41,134 bases of DNA from an uncultured Flavobacteriales bacterium. GTDB lineage: Bacteria; Bacteroidota; Bacteroidia; UBA10329. The DNA is taken from the NCBI GenBank assembly GCA_937900875.1, contig CALCGD010000256.1, forward strand, positions 1-41,134, given 5' to 3'. Positions 26,387 to 33,952 of the stretch are shown piece after piece (within the stretch, counting starts at the first letter, position 1; each line of letters begins with the position of its first letter). The notes beneath the pieces were generated by a model that was not told the origin of the DNA, searched no databases, and saw nothing but the letters and a program-made list of their open reading frames with translations. A program made the translations under genes and the position numbers.

Positions 26387-26419
26387 CAAATTTAGCGTAA
26401 TACGCGTTACACTGTCAAA
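26387..26419 (-). promoter_or_regulatory. cdaA promoter with an internal inverted repeat
   Basis: On the minus strand TTTG (26419-26416) and TAAATTTG (26394-26387, exact TAnnTTTG) are separated by 21 nt, 32 nt before the cdaA start. The spacer contains GTAA-N6-TTAC (26397-26410), a partial palindrome where a regulator could bind between the two elements. Confidence 0.6.
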
Positions 26420-26465
26420 AGTCAGTCAATGATTGGATATATGGGCTTACTTCGTTTTAGATGAA

Positions 26466-27284
26466 ATGGAAGAGGATCATTTAGAATTATTTGACCACAA
26501 AAAGGCGCAAAAGCTGGCAAAGGCTGTGCTTCCAATTGCAGAGAAATACCACCGAGCAAAATGGCTTGGGTTAGAGAATATTCCTGAAGAAGTGTTCTTA
26601 GGAGTTGGTAATCACACTGGCATGCACTTTATGCCAGAGTCTGTTCTGTGGGTTGCAAAGTACCAGAATGAACAACGGTCTATTCCCATGCTCACGCTTA
26701 TCCATCACATGGCGCATCGTCTTGCCAACCTTCTTAAGTTGCCAGTAAATGAATTAGGACTTCTAGAAGCCAACCGTCAAAATGCGCTAGATGCATTGAG
26801 AGCTGGATATGCAGTTACGGTGTATCCTGGCGGAGACAGGGATGTGGCTCGACCATTTTCAGATAGACACAACATCAATTTTTTCGATCATTTGGGTTAC
26901 GTGAAAATGGCGATTAAGGCGCAGGTTCCTATTCTTCCGATTGTGGGATGCGGTGGCGGAGAAACACTTTTTGTGCTTAATTCGGGCGAGAAGTTCGCAG
27001 AATGGACTGGATTAAAGCGGTTTGCTAAAATTCACACTTGGCCGTTGTATTTCTCTTTTCCTTTTGGATTACACCTTGGGCATTTACCACATTTCGAGTT
27101 GCCACTTCCTTCTCAAATGACAATGAGTGTTCTAAAGCCAATTTATCTTACTGATTACGGTCCTAGAGATGCAGAAAACCCTGAGGTGGTGGAACAAATT
27201 AATCGAGAGGTTTTAAGCGTTATGCAGTCAGAGCTTGATAAACTATCGAAGAGACGCGTGCCTATCATAGGCAAAATTTTCTAA
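26466..27284 (+). CDS. PlsC-like glycerolipid acyltransferase
   Basis: Encodes 272 aa from the ATG at 26466; an in-frame TTG at 26433 directly after a stop would add 11 residues. Conserved acyltransferase blocks: GVGNHTGMHF (catalytic His50), then the substrate block VYPGGDRDVARPF (119-131) and PILPIVGCGGGETLF. This fits the lysophospholipid/diacylglycerol acyltransferase-like branch of the PlsC superfamily, which moves an acyl chain onto a glycerolipid or similar alcohol at the membrane. The usual NHxxxxD acid is not obvious; Glu58, eight residues after the His, may take its place. Convergent with the GDPD-like gene, overlapping it by 4 nt. Confidence 0.82.
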   Translation: MEEDHLELFDHKKAQKLAKAVLPIAEKYHRAKWLGLENIPEEVFLGVGNHTGMHFMPESVLWVAKYQNEQRSIPMLTLIHHMAHRLANLLKLPVNELGLLEANRQNALDALRAGYAVTVYPGGDRDVARPFSDRHNINFFDHLGYVKMAIKAQVPILPIVGCGGGETLFVLNSGEKFAEWTGLKRFAKIHTWPLYFSFPFGLHLGHLPHFELPLPSQMTMSVLKPIYLTDYGPRDAENPEVVEQINREVLSVMQSELDKLSKRRVPIIGKIF

Positions 27285-28096
27285 AAGGAAGGAGTGCCAT
27301 CCGGCACCTTGCGCATGAAGTGAAGGAATTTAGTTGGCTTATTTGTATTAATCAAGTCAATGCCAATTCGCCTAAAGTTTTTCCATGCATTAGGATTGTC
27401 GGGCGAAGCCCAAAGACGAAGTATTTTTCCTTCAGCATGAACTTTGGATACCAACTTTCGCAATTTCAATTCTTGCTCTTCGGGCATTTTGCCTCCACCA
27501 TTCCAGCTCAAATGGTTCTTATAATGATCGCTTATTACAGGCATAATTCGTGAATCAATTTGCTTTTCTAAATCTCCAGGGCGGCCGTCCAAAAACGCAA
27601 GCTTGGGCTCTGATTTGTAAACAGCATCGGCAGGTCTAGAACCCGATAGGAAAACTGTAACCGCTCCTTGTTTTAGCTCGCCATTTTCCATCACGGTTAG
27701 TATGGAACGGTACTTTTCTAAAAGTTCTATCAGCCGATTGTACATCTCAATGCTTCCACCTTTAAAGTCAATCATGAGGTAAAACGGGCCATCATAATCT
27801 GGGTAGACCTTGCCATCGTTTTTCTGAATATGGTCGAACAACGGTTTGAGGTACAGGTTTTCGAGAGAGCGTTTGTTGTTTGCGGTAATTGGCCGAACGT
27901 GCGCCACATACAAATCGCCATTCATGAGATGTACATCTGCTTCTACAGATATAAGTCTTGCTTCGAGAGCTTCAAATAAAGCTGGTTTGTTTAGATAATC
28001 GTTGTGTGCATGACCTGGAATGACAGTTTGCGCCATGAGAAATGGAGCAAAGCCAAAAACTGTGCAAGCGAAAAGAAGGAAGCCGATGGGTTTCAA
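27281..28096 (-). CDS. Secreted GDPD/PI-PLC-like phosphodiesterase
   Basis: Encodes 271 aa with signal peptide MKPIGFLLFACTVFGFAPFL and likely cleavage near residue 23. The TIM-barrel phosphodiesterase signature begins VIPGHAHNDYLNKPAL (H29, H31, N32, D33), followed by ISVEADVHLMNGDLYVAH (E52, D54, H66) and FYLMIDFKGG. This group resembles the AIM6-like branch between glycerophosphodiester phosphodiesterases and PI-specific phospholipase C. It probably cleaves a phosphodiester in the periplasm; the substrate is unknown. Its ATG overlaps the stop of the upstream YitT gene by 4 nt, so the two are translationally coupled. Confidence 0.86.
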   Translation of the reverse strand: MKPIGFLLFACTVFGFAPFLMAQTVIPGHAHNDYLNKPALFEALEARLISVEADVHLMNGDLYVAHVRPITANNKRSLENLYLKPLFDHIQKNDGKVYPDYDGPFYLMIDFKGGSIEMYNRLIELLEKYRSILTVMENGELKQGAVTVFLSGSRPADAVYKSEPKLAFLDGRPGDLEKQIDSRIMPVISDHYKNHLSWNGGGKMPEEQELKLRKLVSKVHAEGKILRLWASPDNPNAWKNFRRIGIDLINTNKPTKFLHFMRKVPDGTPSF

Positions 28097-29070
28097 TGGT
28101 CTGAGAATTGCCGTTTTTTAATCATTCCGCCTTTAAGGTCACGCACGCTGTTCATGATAATGAAGGCGTTACGGTCAATCTTCTTGATTTCAGTCTGCAA
28201 TTTACTTACCTCTAATCTCGTGATTACAGAGTAGATGATATCTGTTTCGGTTAAGCTTTCTCCAGTTTTTCCAAAACCGCGTTTTCCTTGGTAAATGGTC
28301 ACACCCTTGCCCATTTGTTCAATAATCATCACCCGAATCTCCTCGCTATGCGCTGAGACGATGGTTACACCAATGTATTCTTCTACCCCTTCAATAATAA
28401 AGTCGACAGTTTTTGAAGCTGCCAAATAAGTGAGAATGGAATAGAGGGCTACTTCAATTGAAAGCAAATACGCCCCAACCGAGAAAATGAAAATATTGAA
28501 GACAAGGATGAGGTCTCCAATTGTAAGTCCCGTTTTACGGCTAAGAAATATGGCCAAAACTTCTGTTCCGTCAAGCACGCTTCCACCTCGGACAGAAAGT
28601 CCAATTCCTGCCCCTAGAAAGAAGCCTCCAAACACGGCAACCAACAGTTTGTCTGACGTGATAATTGGATAATTAATAAAAGTAAGAGCCAAGGCGAGAC
28701 CAAGAATGGCAAGCACGCTTTTAATCGCAAACGAACGACCGATTTGAAAATACCCTACAGCAATAAATGGGATGTTGATAATCACGATTAACACAGAAAG
28801 AGGAACGCCAGAAACTACCTGTGCAAGCAGCGAAATACCGGTAACGCCTCCATCGATAAAACCATTTGGCAGTAAAAAACCTTTTAGTCCAAAGCCAGCC
28901 GACAAAATTCCAACTGAGATGTAGATAACGTCTTGAATAAGTCGACTGAAGGTAACTTTGAGCTTCATGAACTCCTTCGCAATCATATAATCGCTAATGC
29001 GCTCGGCATTATTTACACCGAGTTGCTTTTTAAGGCGTGCAATTAAAATATGATGGGGTCCCGAACTCAT
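28093..29070 (-). CDS. YitT-family membrane protein (DUF161 + DUF2179)
   Basis: Encodes 325 aa. About five or six membrane helices (about residues 45-215) include the family segments GFLLPNGFIDGGVTGISLL, VFGGFFLGAGIGLSVRGG and GGSVLDGTEVLAIFL, followed by a soluble DUF2179 domain (about 235-300) with GVTIYQGKRGFGKT and YSVITRLEVSKL. YitT proteins are inner-membrane proteins of unknown, possibly transport, function. The first 40 residues (including NNAERISDYMIAKEFMKLKV) are soluble; a later start at residue 29 or 35 is possible. Coupled by a 4-nt overlap to the downstream phosphodiesterase gene. Confidence 0.93.
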   Translation of the reverse strand: MSSGPHHILIARLKKQLGVNNAERISDYMIAKEFMKLKVTFSRLIQDVIYISVGILSAGFGLKGFLLPNGFIDGGVTGISLLAQVVSGVPLSVLIVIINIPFIAVGYFQIGRSFAIKSVLAILGLALALTFINYPIITSDKLLVAVFGGFFLGAGIGLSVRGGSVLDGTEVLAIFLSRKTGLTIGDLILVFNIFIFSVGAYLLSIEVALYSILTYLAASKTVDFIIEGVEEYIGVTIVSAHSEEIRVMIIEQMGKGVTIYQGKRGFGKTGESLTETDIIYSVITRLEVSKLQTEIKKIDRNAFIIMNSVRDLKGGMIKKRQFSDH

Positions 29071-29104
29071 TTTAGCTGAATAAACATAAAAATCGGGAGA
29101 TAAA

Positions 29105-29806
29105 TCAGTTTACGAATCGTTTGACTACCGCTGAGTTTGATTCGGTTTTGACAACAAAAAGGAACACGCCAGACTTTATGCCTTTCAAGTCGAAAGAAAC
29201 AGAAGTTTGACTTATGTTTTGCCTGTCCATTACAAGCTTTCCAAGGCCGTCAAATACCTGAACTTTCTTGATTGATTCGGTTGATGAGATGAGGGTGAAA
29301 GTTGACTCGTGCTGCTCTACTACAATTTCATATGTTGTAGGAACCGATTCAATTGAAGTGGAGGCACACTGGTCAAATTCAGAAAGAAATTCCGAATACG
29401 ATTGAGTCGTTAAATCAGGCGTAATAGCTCCGGAAACCATTCCAGCATGGAAGGTGAGGAAAAAGATGCCACACACGGATAGGTTGAACGTGTCTTCAAG
29501 CAAGTAATCGCCCAACCCTAGAATCAGCGTATCTCCAACGGAAAATTGGTCGAGCCATTCGGAGCAATTTAAACCATCCTGCCCTATCACGGCTACCGTA
29601 TCTACAGTAAATCCATGTCTAATTGATTGAAGGATTTCTACATCCATGAATTGCCCTTGATGACTAATCACCTTCACCAAAGCAACATGCTCGTTGTAAA
29701 CGATGGATTCGCAGAAATTATCTGCAACCTGAGCGCAGCTACAAGCAAACACATTTGTGTTGACAAATAAGCATGAAAGCAAGAGCAAAATAGTTAGCCT
29801 TTTCAT
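29105..29806 (-). CDS. T9SS-exported Cys-rich protein with C-terminal sorting domain
   Basis: Encodes 233 aa. Signal peptide MKRLTILLLLSCLFVNTNVFA is followed directly by CSCAQV (Cys22, Cys24), the way TIMP/netrin-type (NTR) domains begin; further cysteines at 32, 81, 112 and 147 could form disulfides. Residues about 165-233 are a type A T9SS sorting domain: FTLISSTESIKKVQVFDGLG, KLVMDRQN, FDLKGIKSGVFLFVVKT and VVKRFVN. The protein should be exported across the outer membrane by the type IX system and attached to the surface or released after tail removal. The NTR-like reading is tentative; the sorting domain is firm. Confidence 0.86.
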   Translation of the reverse strand: MKRLTILLLLSCLFVNTNVFACSCAQVADNFCESIVYNEHVALVKVISHQGQFMDVEILQSIRHGFTVDTVAVIGQDGLNCSEWLDQFSVGDTLILGLGDYLLEDTFNLSVCGIFFLTFHAGMVSGAITPDLTTQSYSEFLSEFDQCASTSIESVPTTYEIVVEQHESTFTLISSTESIKKVQVFDGLGKLVMDRQNISQTSVSFDLKGIKSGVFLFVVKTESNSAVVKRFVN

Positions 29807-29859
29807 GCCATTGAATTTAGCAATTCGAATGATGCTTGTCTATGTCAGGACTATAAAGT

Positions 29860-30657
29860 TTAAAGCCGTTTTTCAGCGACCAAAGAATAAACAAGCGGCA
29901 ATTTATTGCCGTGTTTTTCAATGATGTATTTACGCTCGGCTAGTTTTTTCATCCCCGAAAAACAGTCGTATGGCGAGTAATCGTATTCATCAAAGCTTTT
30001 TAGAATTAATCCGTTGCCTTCTAAAGCGTGGAACACTGCGGCTAGCCCGTGATTCCAAGAGATTTCTGTTTTTTCTATTGGAGCATCATTGTCAGCATAC
30101 GTTCCTGTTTTGGTTTCAACGATTGCTTCATCTTGAAAATAACTGTACAAAACTTTATCGAAATCATCATCAAACATCCAAACTACCGGGTGAAATTCTG
30201 CGAATACCAATTTCCCCTTTGGTTTGAGATAATGCGCAATGGTTTCAGCCCATTTATTCAAATCGGGGAGCCAACCAATAGTGCCGTAAGAAGTGAATAC
30301 GATATCGAATTTTTGGTCGATTTTACCAATCAATTCGAGTACATCGCTCGCTGCAAATTCCGCGTCTAAACCCAGTTCCGTGTTTAGTTTTTGCGCTGCG
30401 CGAATAGCTTCATCGGACAAATCAATACCAACCACTTTGGCGCCCATTCGCGCTAGTGAAAGCGAATCTTGTCCGAAGTGGCATTGCAAGTGCAGAATAG
30501 ACTTTCCTTCAACATCTCCAAGTAATTCCAGTTCAATGTCATTCATACTGGTCTTGCCTGCTTTCCAACCTTCTACATCGTAGAAATCGGAAGCTAAGTG
30601 TGCTGTAACACGTTGGTTCCAGGCATCTCGGTTTGTAGATTGGTATTCTTTGTTCAA
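29860..30657 (-). CDS. Class I SAM-dependent methyltransferase
   Basis: Encodes 265 aa starting with TTG at 30657; the next Met is at residue 38, inside the conserved part, and the N-terminus NKEYQSTNRDAWNQR fits the family, so TTG is favoured. Motif I is SILHLQCHFGQDSL (53-66), followed by GIDLSDEAI and FDIVFTSYGTIGWLPDL. The C-terminal part (EISWNHGLAAVFHALEGNGL, FDEYDYSPYDCF) is typical of a Bacteroidota small-molecule methyltransferase group without assigned substrate. The TTG overlaps the stop of the upstream TPR gene by 4 nt, implying translational coupling in a folP-TPR-methyltransferase operon. Confidence 0.88.
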   Translation of the reverse strand: MNKEYQSTNRDAWNQRVTAHLASDFYDVEGWKAGKTSMNDIELELLGDVEGKSILHLQCHFGQDSLSLARMGAKVVGIDLSDEAIRAAQKLNTELGLDAEFAASDVLELIGKIDQKFDIVFTSYGTIGWLPDLNKWAETIAHYLKPKGKLVFAEFHPVVWMFDDDFDKVLYSYFQDEAIVETKTGTYADNDAPIEKTEISWNHGLAAVFHALEGNGLILKSFDEYDYSPYDCFSGMKKLAERKYIIEKHGNKLPLVYSLVAEKRL

Positions 30658-31198
30658 TTGGTCAATAGTTTGCTGGTTACTTCAAGCGCAAATTCGGTTG
30701 AATTAATGAGTTCCGAATTACCTTTTTCTTTTCTCAGTGCTAACGCTTTGAGAAAATACTCCTTGGCTAATTCAAAATTACCTTGGTCAAAATAGTACTT
30801 TCCTCTGTGTTGGAATACAAAATCATGTAAGTCTGAATTTGAAGAGTCTGATTCAAACGCCTTTTCAAAGCACAATATTCCGTGTTGGCTTCGGTAAGTT
30901 CTCCCTGAAACTGGAATGTTTGAGCTAAGCGCAAACTATTAATTATTGAAAGTCTTGGGTTTGAAAATGTTTTCAGAAGGGTACCTGCAAGATGTAGCGA
31001 ATGAAGAGATTCAACAAGTTCACCTTGAATTCTCTGTAGGCTTCCAAGTTTTGAACATGCACGTGCTTTTTCAATGCCTTTCAAATGTGCAATCTCGGTC
31101 TTCAAGAATTCGATTCCTTTTCGGAATTCAGCAGCTTCTATAGGGACCTCTCTGAGAGATTTATCAATTTGATATTCCAGATTGAATGGAATTTTCAT
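30654..31198 (-). pseudogene. TPR-repeat gene interrupted by a frameshift
   Basis: Two reading frames on the same strand together make one TPR protein of about 180 aa. The first (31198 to about 30875) reads KIPFNLEYQIDKSLREVP ... RLAQTFQFQGELTEANTEY; the second (about 30873 to 30654) continues CFEKAFESDSSNSDLHDFVF, then HRGKYYFDQGNFELAKEYFL with a good TPR pattern. The break lies near 30870-30880 at GAATATTGTGC: removing one TG of the TGTG would restore a smooth TEYCFEKAFE. The first frame otherwise ends early at 30767. The ATG overlaps the folP stop and the stop overlaps the methyltransferase TTG, each by 4 nt, so the gene was an integral part of the operon. A recent mutation, a sequencing error or programmed frameshifting could explain it. 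Confidence 0.75.
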
Positions 31199-32031
31199 TT
31201 CAGCAATTCAACCGCTTCTTTCACATCATGAACCCTCAGTATATCCGCCCCATTTTGCAGCAGTTGGCGATTTACCTCAATTGTTCCTTCTAAGGTTCGC
31301 TCAGGAGTATCTCCATACTTCAATCGAATCATGCTTTTTCTTGAAACGCCAACTAAAATTGGTTTGCCGAAAATGGCAAAGTCAGCAAGTTGGTCAACCA
31401 TTTCGTAGTTCTGTTCCAAGGTTTTTCCGAACCCAAAACCAGGGTCGATTATGACATCATTCACTCCCTTTTTTACCAATTCTGGAACACGATGTGAGAA
31501 GAACGACATTACTTCTGGCATGATTGGTTTTTTCTCCAAATTCTTCTGCATGGTTTGCGGATTGCCTTTCATATGCATACAGATGAATGGCGCATTGCAA
31601 CGAGCGGCAACCTTCGGCAGTGCCTCATCCAAATTTCCGCCCGAAATATCATTGATAATATGTGCGCCTATTTCCAGCACCTTTTTGGCCACACCAGAAC
31701 GAAACGTATCGACAGAAATCAATGTCTCTGGAAAACGAAAAACGATAGCTTCCAAAACAGGAATCATCCGATTCAATTCCTCCTCTTCAGAAATATCGTC
31801 CGCTCCAGGGCGACTTGAATAAGCTCCTAGGTCGAGAATGTCTGTCCCATCGCAAAGCATTTTCTCAGCATGCTTCAAAGCTGCATCAACCGAACTGTAT
31901 TTGCCGCCATCAAAAAAACTATCGGGCGTAAGATTGAGGATGCCCATAATTAACGGACGTTCAATCACCACTAACTTTCCTCTGCAGTTGAGGGTTTTAT
32001 TCTTCTCTAAAAGCATACTTTTGCCGCTCAT
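31195..32031 (-). CDS. folP: Dihydropteroate synthase
   Basis: Encodes 278 aa, normal length. Joins 4-aminobenzoate to 6-hydroxymethyl-dihydropterin diphosphate in folate synthesis; the target of sulfonamides. Motifs: MGILNLTPDSFFDGG (29-43), DLGAYSSRPGA with SRPGA 73-77, ISVDTF (105-110), NDISGG (127-132), FICMHMKG, IDPGFGFGKT (195-204), GVSRKSMI (228-235) and LRVHDV near the end. The first Met at 32031 is used; Met6 is an alternative. It is the first gene of a minus-strand operon and diverges from the DUF1599 gene with only 29 bp between starts. Confidence 0.97.
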   Translation of the reverse strand: MSGKSMLLEKNKTLNCRGKLVVIERPLIMGILNLTPDSFFDGGKYSSVDAALKHAEKMLCDGTDILDLGAYSSRPGADDISEEEELNRMIPVLEAIVFRFPETLISVDTFRSGVAKKVLEIGAHIINDISGGNLDEALPKVAARCNAPFICMHMKGNPQTMQKNLEKKPIMPEVMSFFSHRVPELVKKGVNDVIIDPGFGFGKTLEQNYEMVDQLADFAIFGKPILVGVSRKSMIRLKYGDTPERTLEGTIEVNRQLLQNGADILRVHDVKEAVELLK

Positions 32032-32060
32032 CTCAGAGCCGAAGTTAATGGTTCAAACCG

Positions 32061-32612
32061 ATGGCTGATACCAACTCACAATACGACAAAGCGATGGCCG
32101 AGTGCCGCGCCATCTTTGTAGGAAAGATGCAGGATTATGGTGCTTCTTGGCGCATATTTCGAGCGTCTTCCATCACCGATCAACTCTTTATAAAGGCTAA
32201 TCGCATTCGAAGCCTAGAAGAGAAAGGTATTAGCAAAGTAGGAGAGGGCATTTACCCAGAATACATCGGGTTGGTCAACTATTCCATCATGGAAATCATC
32301 CAGTTGGAGCACGGTCATGCGGATGAGCCAGATTTAAATTTAGATAGAGCAATTGCTTGGTACGACCAATATGCCGCTGAAGCGAAATCTTTGATGGAGC
32401 GCAAGAATCACGATTACGGAGAAGCTTGGCGAGACATGCGAGTGAAATCGCTTACAGATCTAATTCTTGTTAAAATTCTTCGCATCAAAGAGATGGAAGA
32501 TAACAAGGGTCAGAGCGATCTTTCTGAGGGAATTGACGCTAATCTTTACGATATGATCAATTATTCAATTTTCGCATTGATTAAGTTAGGCGAGGCAAAG
32601 ACTGCCAGCTGA
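32061..32612 (+). CDS. DUF1599 protein with two tandem repeats
   Basis: Encodes 183 aa made of two homologous halves: residues about 22-83 (KMQDYGASWRIFRASSITDQ ... GLVNYSIMEIIQL) and 113-176 (ERKNHDYGEAWRDMRVKSLTD ... DMINYSIFALIKL). The paired DYGxxWR and (V/I)NYSI motifs define DUF1599, which I recall being renamed a nucleotide-modification-associated domain; the biochemical role is unproven. Cytoplasmic, helical. Divergent from folP and upstream of the BT_3928-type gene, an order I recall from other Bacteroidota. Confidence 0.9.
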   Translation: MADTNSQYDKAMAECRAIFVGKMQDYGASWRIFRASSITDQLFIKANRIRSLEEKGISKVGEGIYPEYIGLVNYSIMEIIQLEHGHADEPDLNLDRAIAWYDQYAAEAKSLMERKNHDYGEAWRDMRVKSLTDLILVKILRIKEMEDNKGQSDLSEGIDANLYDMINYSIFALIKLGEAKTAS

Positions 32613-32614
32613 CG

Positions 32615-32643
32615 TTGTCAGTTTCGTCCGAAGATTAAATTTG
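32615..32643 (+). promoter_or_regulatory. Promoter of the BT_3928-tpiA-prmA operon
   Basis: TTG (32615-32617) and TAAATTTG (32636-32643, exact TAnnTTTG) are separated by 18 nt; the ATG follows 19 nt later at 32663. A small inverted repeat CTGAC-GTT-GTCAG (32609-32621) overlaps the -33 element. Confidence 0.6.
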
Positions 32644-32662
32644 TTTTCCAAACCCACCAATA

Positions 32663-33952
32663 ATGAAGTTGATAACTGATATAGCACGGTACTTTGTAGG
32701 AGTACTTTTTATCTTTTCGGGTATCGTAAAAGCAAACGACCCACTCGGTTTTAGCTATAAACTAGAGGAGTACTTTGAGGAATTCGCCAAGTTGGGTGAA
32801 TACGTTGGCTTTCTTGAGCCATTCTTCCATTTTTGTTACGAATACGCGCTTCCACAGGCCATTTTTATTGTGATTTTGGAAGTTGTTTTAGGTGTTGCAA
32901 TTTTAGTCAGGTTTCGAACTAGACTGACCGCACTTTTCCTCTTATTGTTGATTGTATTTTTCACTGCTCTGACGTTTGCTTCAGCCTATTTTGGCATCGT
33001 AAAAACCTGTGGATGTTTTGGTGATGCTATTCCATTAACGGCTTGGGAGAGTTTCTATAAGGATGTTGTTTTATCGGTTTTCATCTTCATCATTTTTATT
33101 CGACAGAAGCAAATCAGCATAACCGAAACAGGTATGAATGATTTTGTGTTGGCGGGGATTGGTTCTTTGGTAATGTTAAAACTGTCTTACGATCTTGAAT
33201 GGTTCTTCCCGTTTTGGTTCACTTCAATAATGTTTGTTGTGTTCTTTTTAATCCGATTGGTAGAACACAGAAAAGCTCCGTTTTTTACCGCAATCCTGGC
33301 AACAGTTGCCATGAGTTTCTTCACGTTCTACACATACAGCTACTTGCCTATAAAGGATTTCCGTGCATATGCACCAGGCAAGAATATTGCAGAGCAAATG
33401 GAAGGCGTTCCTGATAAATTAAAGTACTTCTACATCCTAAAACACAAAGAAACAGGAGAGGTAAAAGAGTTTGAGAAGTTTCCAGAGAACTATCAAGAAA
33501 CGTTCGAGTACGTTGATTCTAGAACGGAGGTGGTAGAAAAAGGAGTGGAGCCGAAGATTATGGATTTCTCGATTATGACCGCTGAAGGAGAGGATCTAAC
33601 AGAGGATTTCTTGATGAGCGAAAACTTCACATTTATGTTGGTGGCGTACGACATAAAAAACACAGTTCATCAACCAATGCCAAGAATCAATGAGCTTGCC
33701 GCTGCACTTCAAGAGAAAGGCTATCGATTTGTTGGACTCACATCTAGCGCATCTCAATCAGCAAAGGAGTTTGAAATAAACAATAGCACTCCGTTTAGCT
33801 TCTTGTATTGTGATCAAATCGTGCTTAAAACCATTATCCGTTCCAACCCAGGCTTGCTTCTAATTAAGGATGGAAAGGTGTACGGAAAGTGGCACTACAA
33901 CGATATTCCTGCTTTACAAGTTTTAGAGTTGGAATTCCTCAATCAGCAATAA
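32663..33952 (+). CDS. BT_3928-family DoxX-like membrane protein with thioredoxin-like domain
   Basis: Encodes 429 aa. An N-terminal DoxX/MauE-like membrane part of about seven helices (residues 7-225) carries the motif KTCGCFGDAIPLTAWESFYK (CGCFGD 116-121), in which the two cysteines resemble those of MauE/DoxD-type redox proteins. The part after residue 240 lies outside the membrane and resembles a thioredoxin fold (FMLVAYDIKNTVHQPMPRIN, YRFVGLTSSASQSAKEFEIN, NPGLLLIKDGKVYGKWHYND), but lacks a CxxC motif; only one Cys (FLYCDQ) is seen. This matches the BT_3928-type proteins encoded beside tpiA in many Bacteroidota. Role unknown; envelope redox function is inference. First gene of a five-gene operon. 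Confidence 0.88.
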   Translation: MKLITDIARYFVGVLFIFSGIVKANDPLGFSYKLEEYFEEFAKLGEYVGFLEPFFHFCYEYALPQAIFIVILEVVLGVAILVRFRTRLTALFLLLLIVFFTALTFASAYFGIVKTCGCFGDAIPLTAWESFYKDVVLSVFIFIIFIRQKQISITETGMNDFVLAGIGSLVMLKLSYDLEWFFPFWFTSIMFVVFFLIRLVEHRKAPFFTAILATVAMSFFTFYTYSYLPIKDFRAYAPGKNIAEQMEGVPDKLKYFYILKHKETGEVKEFEKFPENYQETFEYVDSRTEVVEKGVEPKIMDFSIMTAEGEDLTEDFLMSENFTFMLVAYDIKNTVHQPMPRINELAAALQEKGYRFVGLTSSASQSAKEFEINNSTPFSFLYCDQIVLKTIIRSNPGLLLIKDGKVYGKWHYNDIPALQVLELEFLNQQ

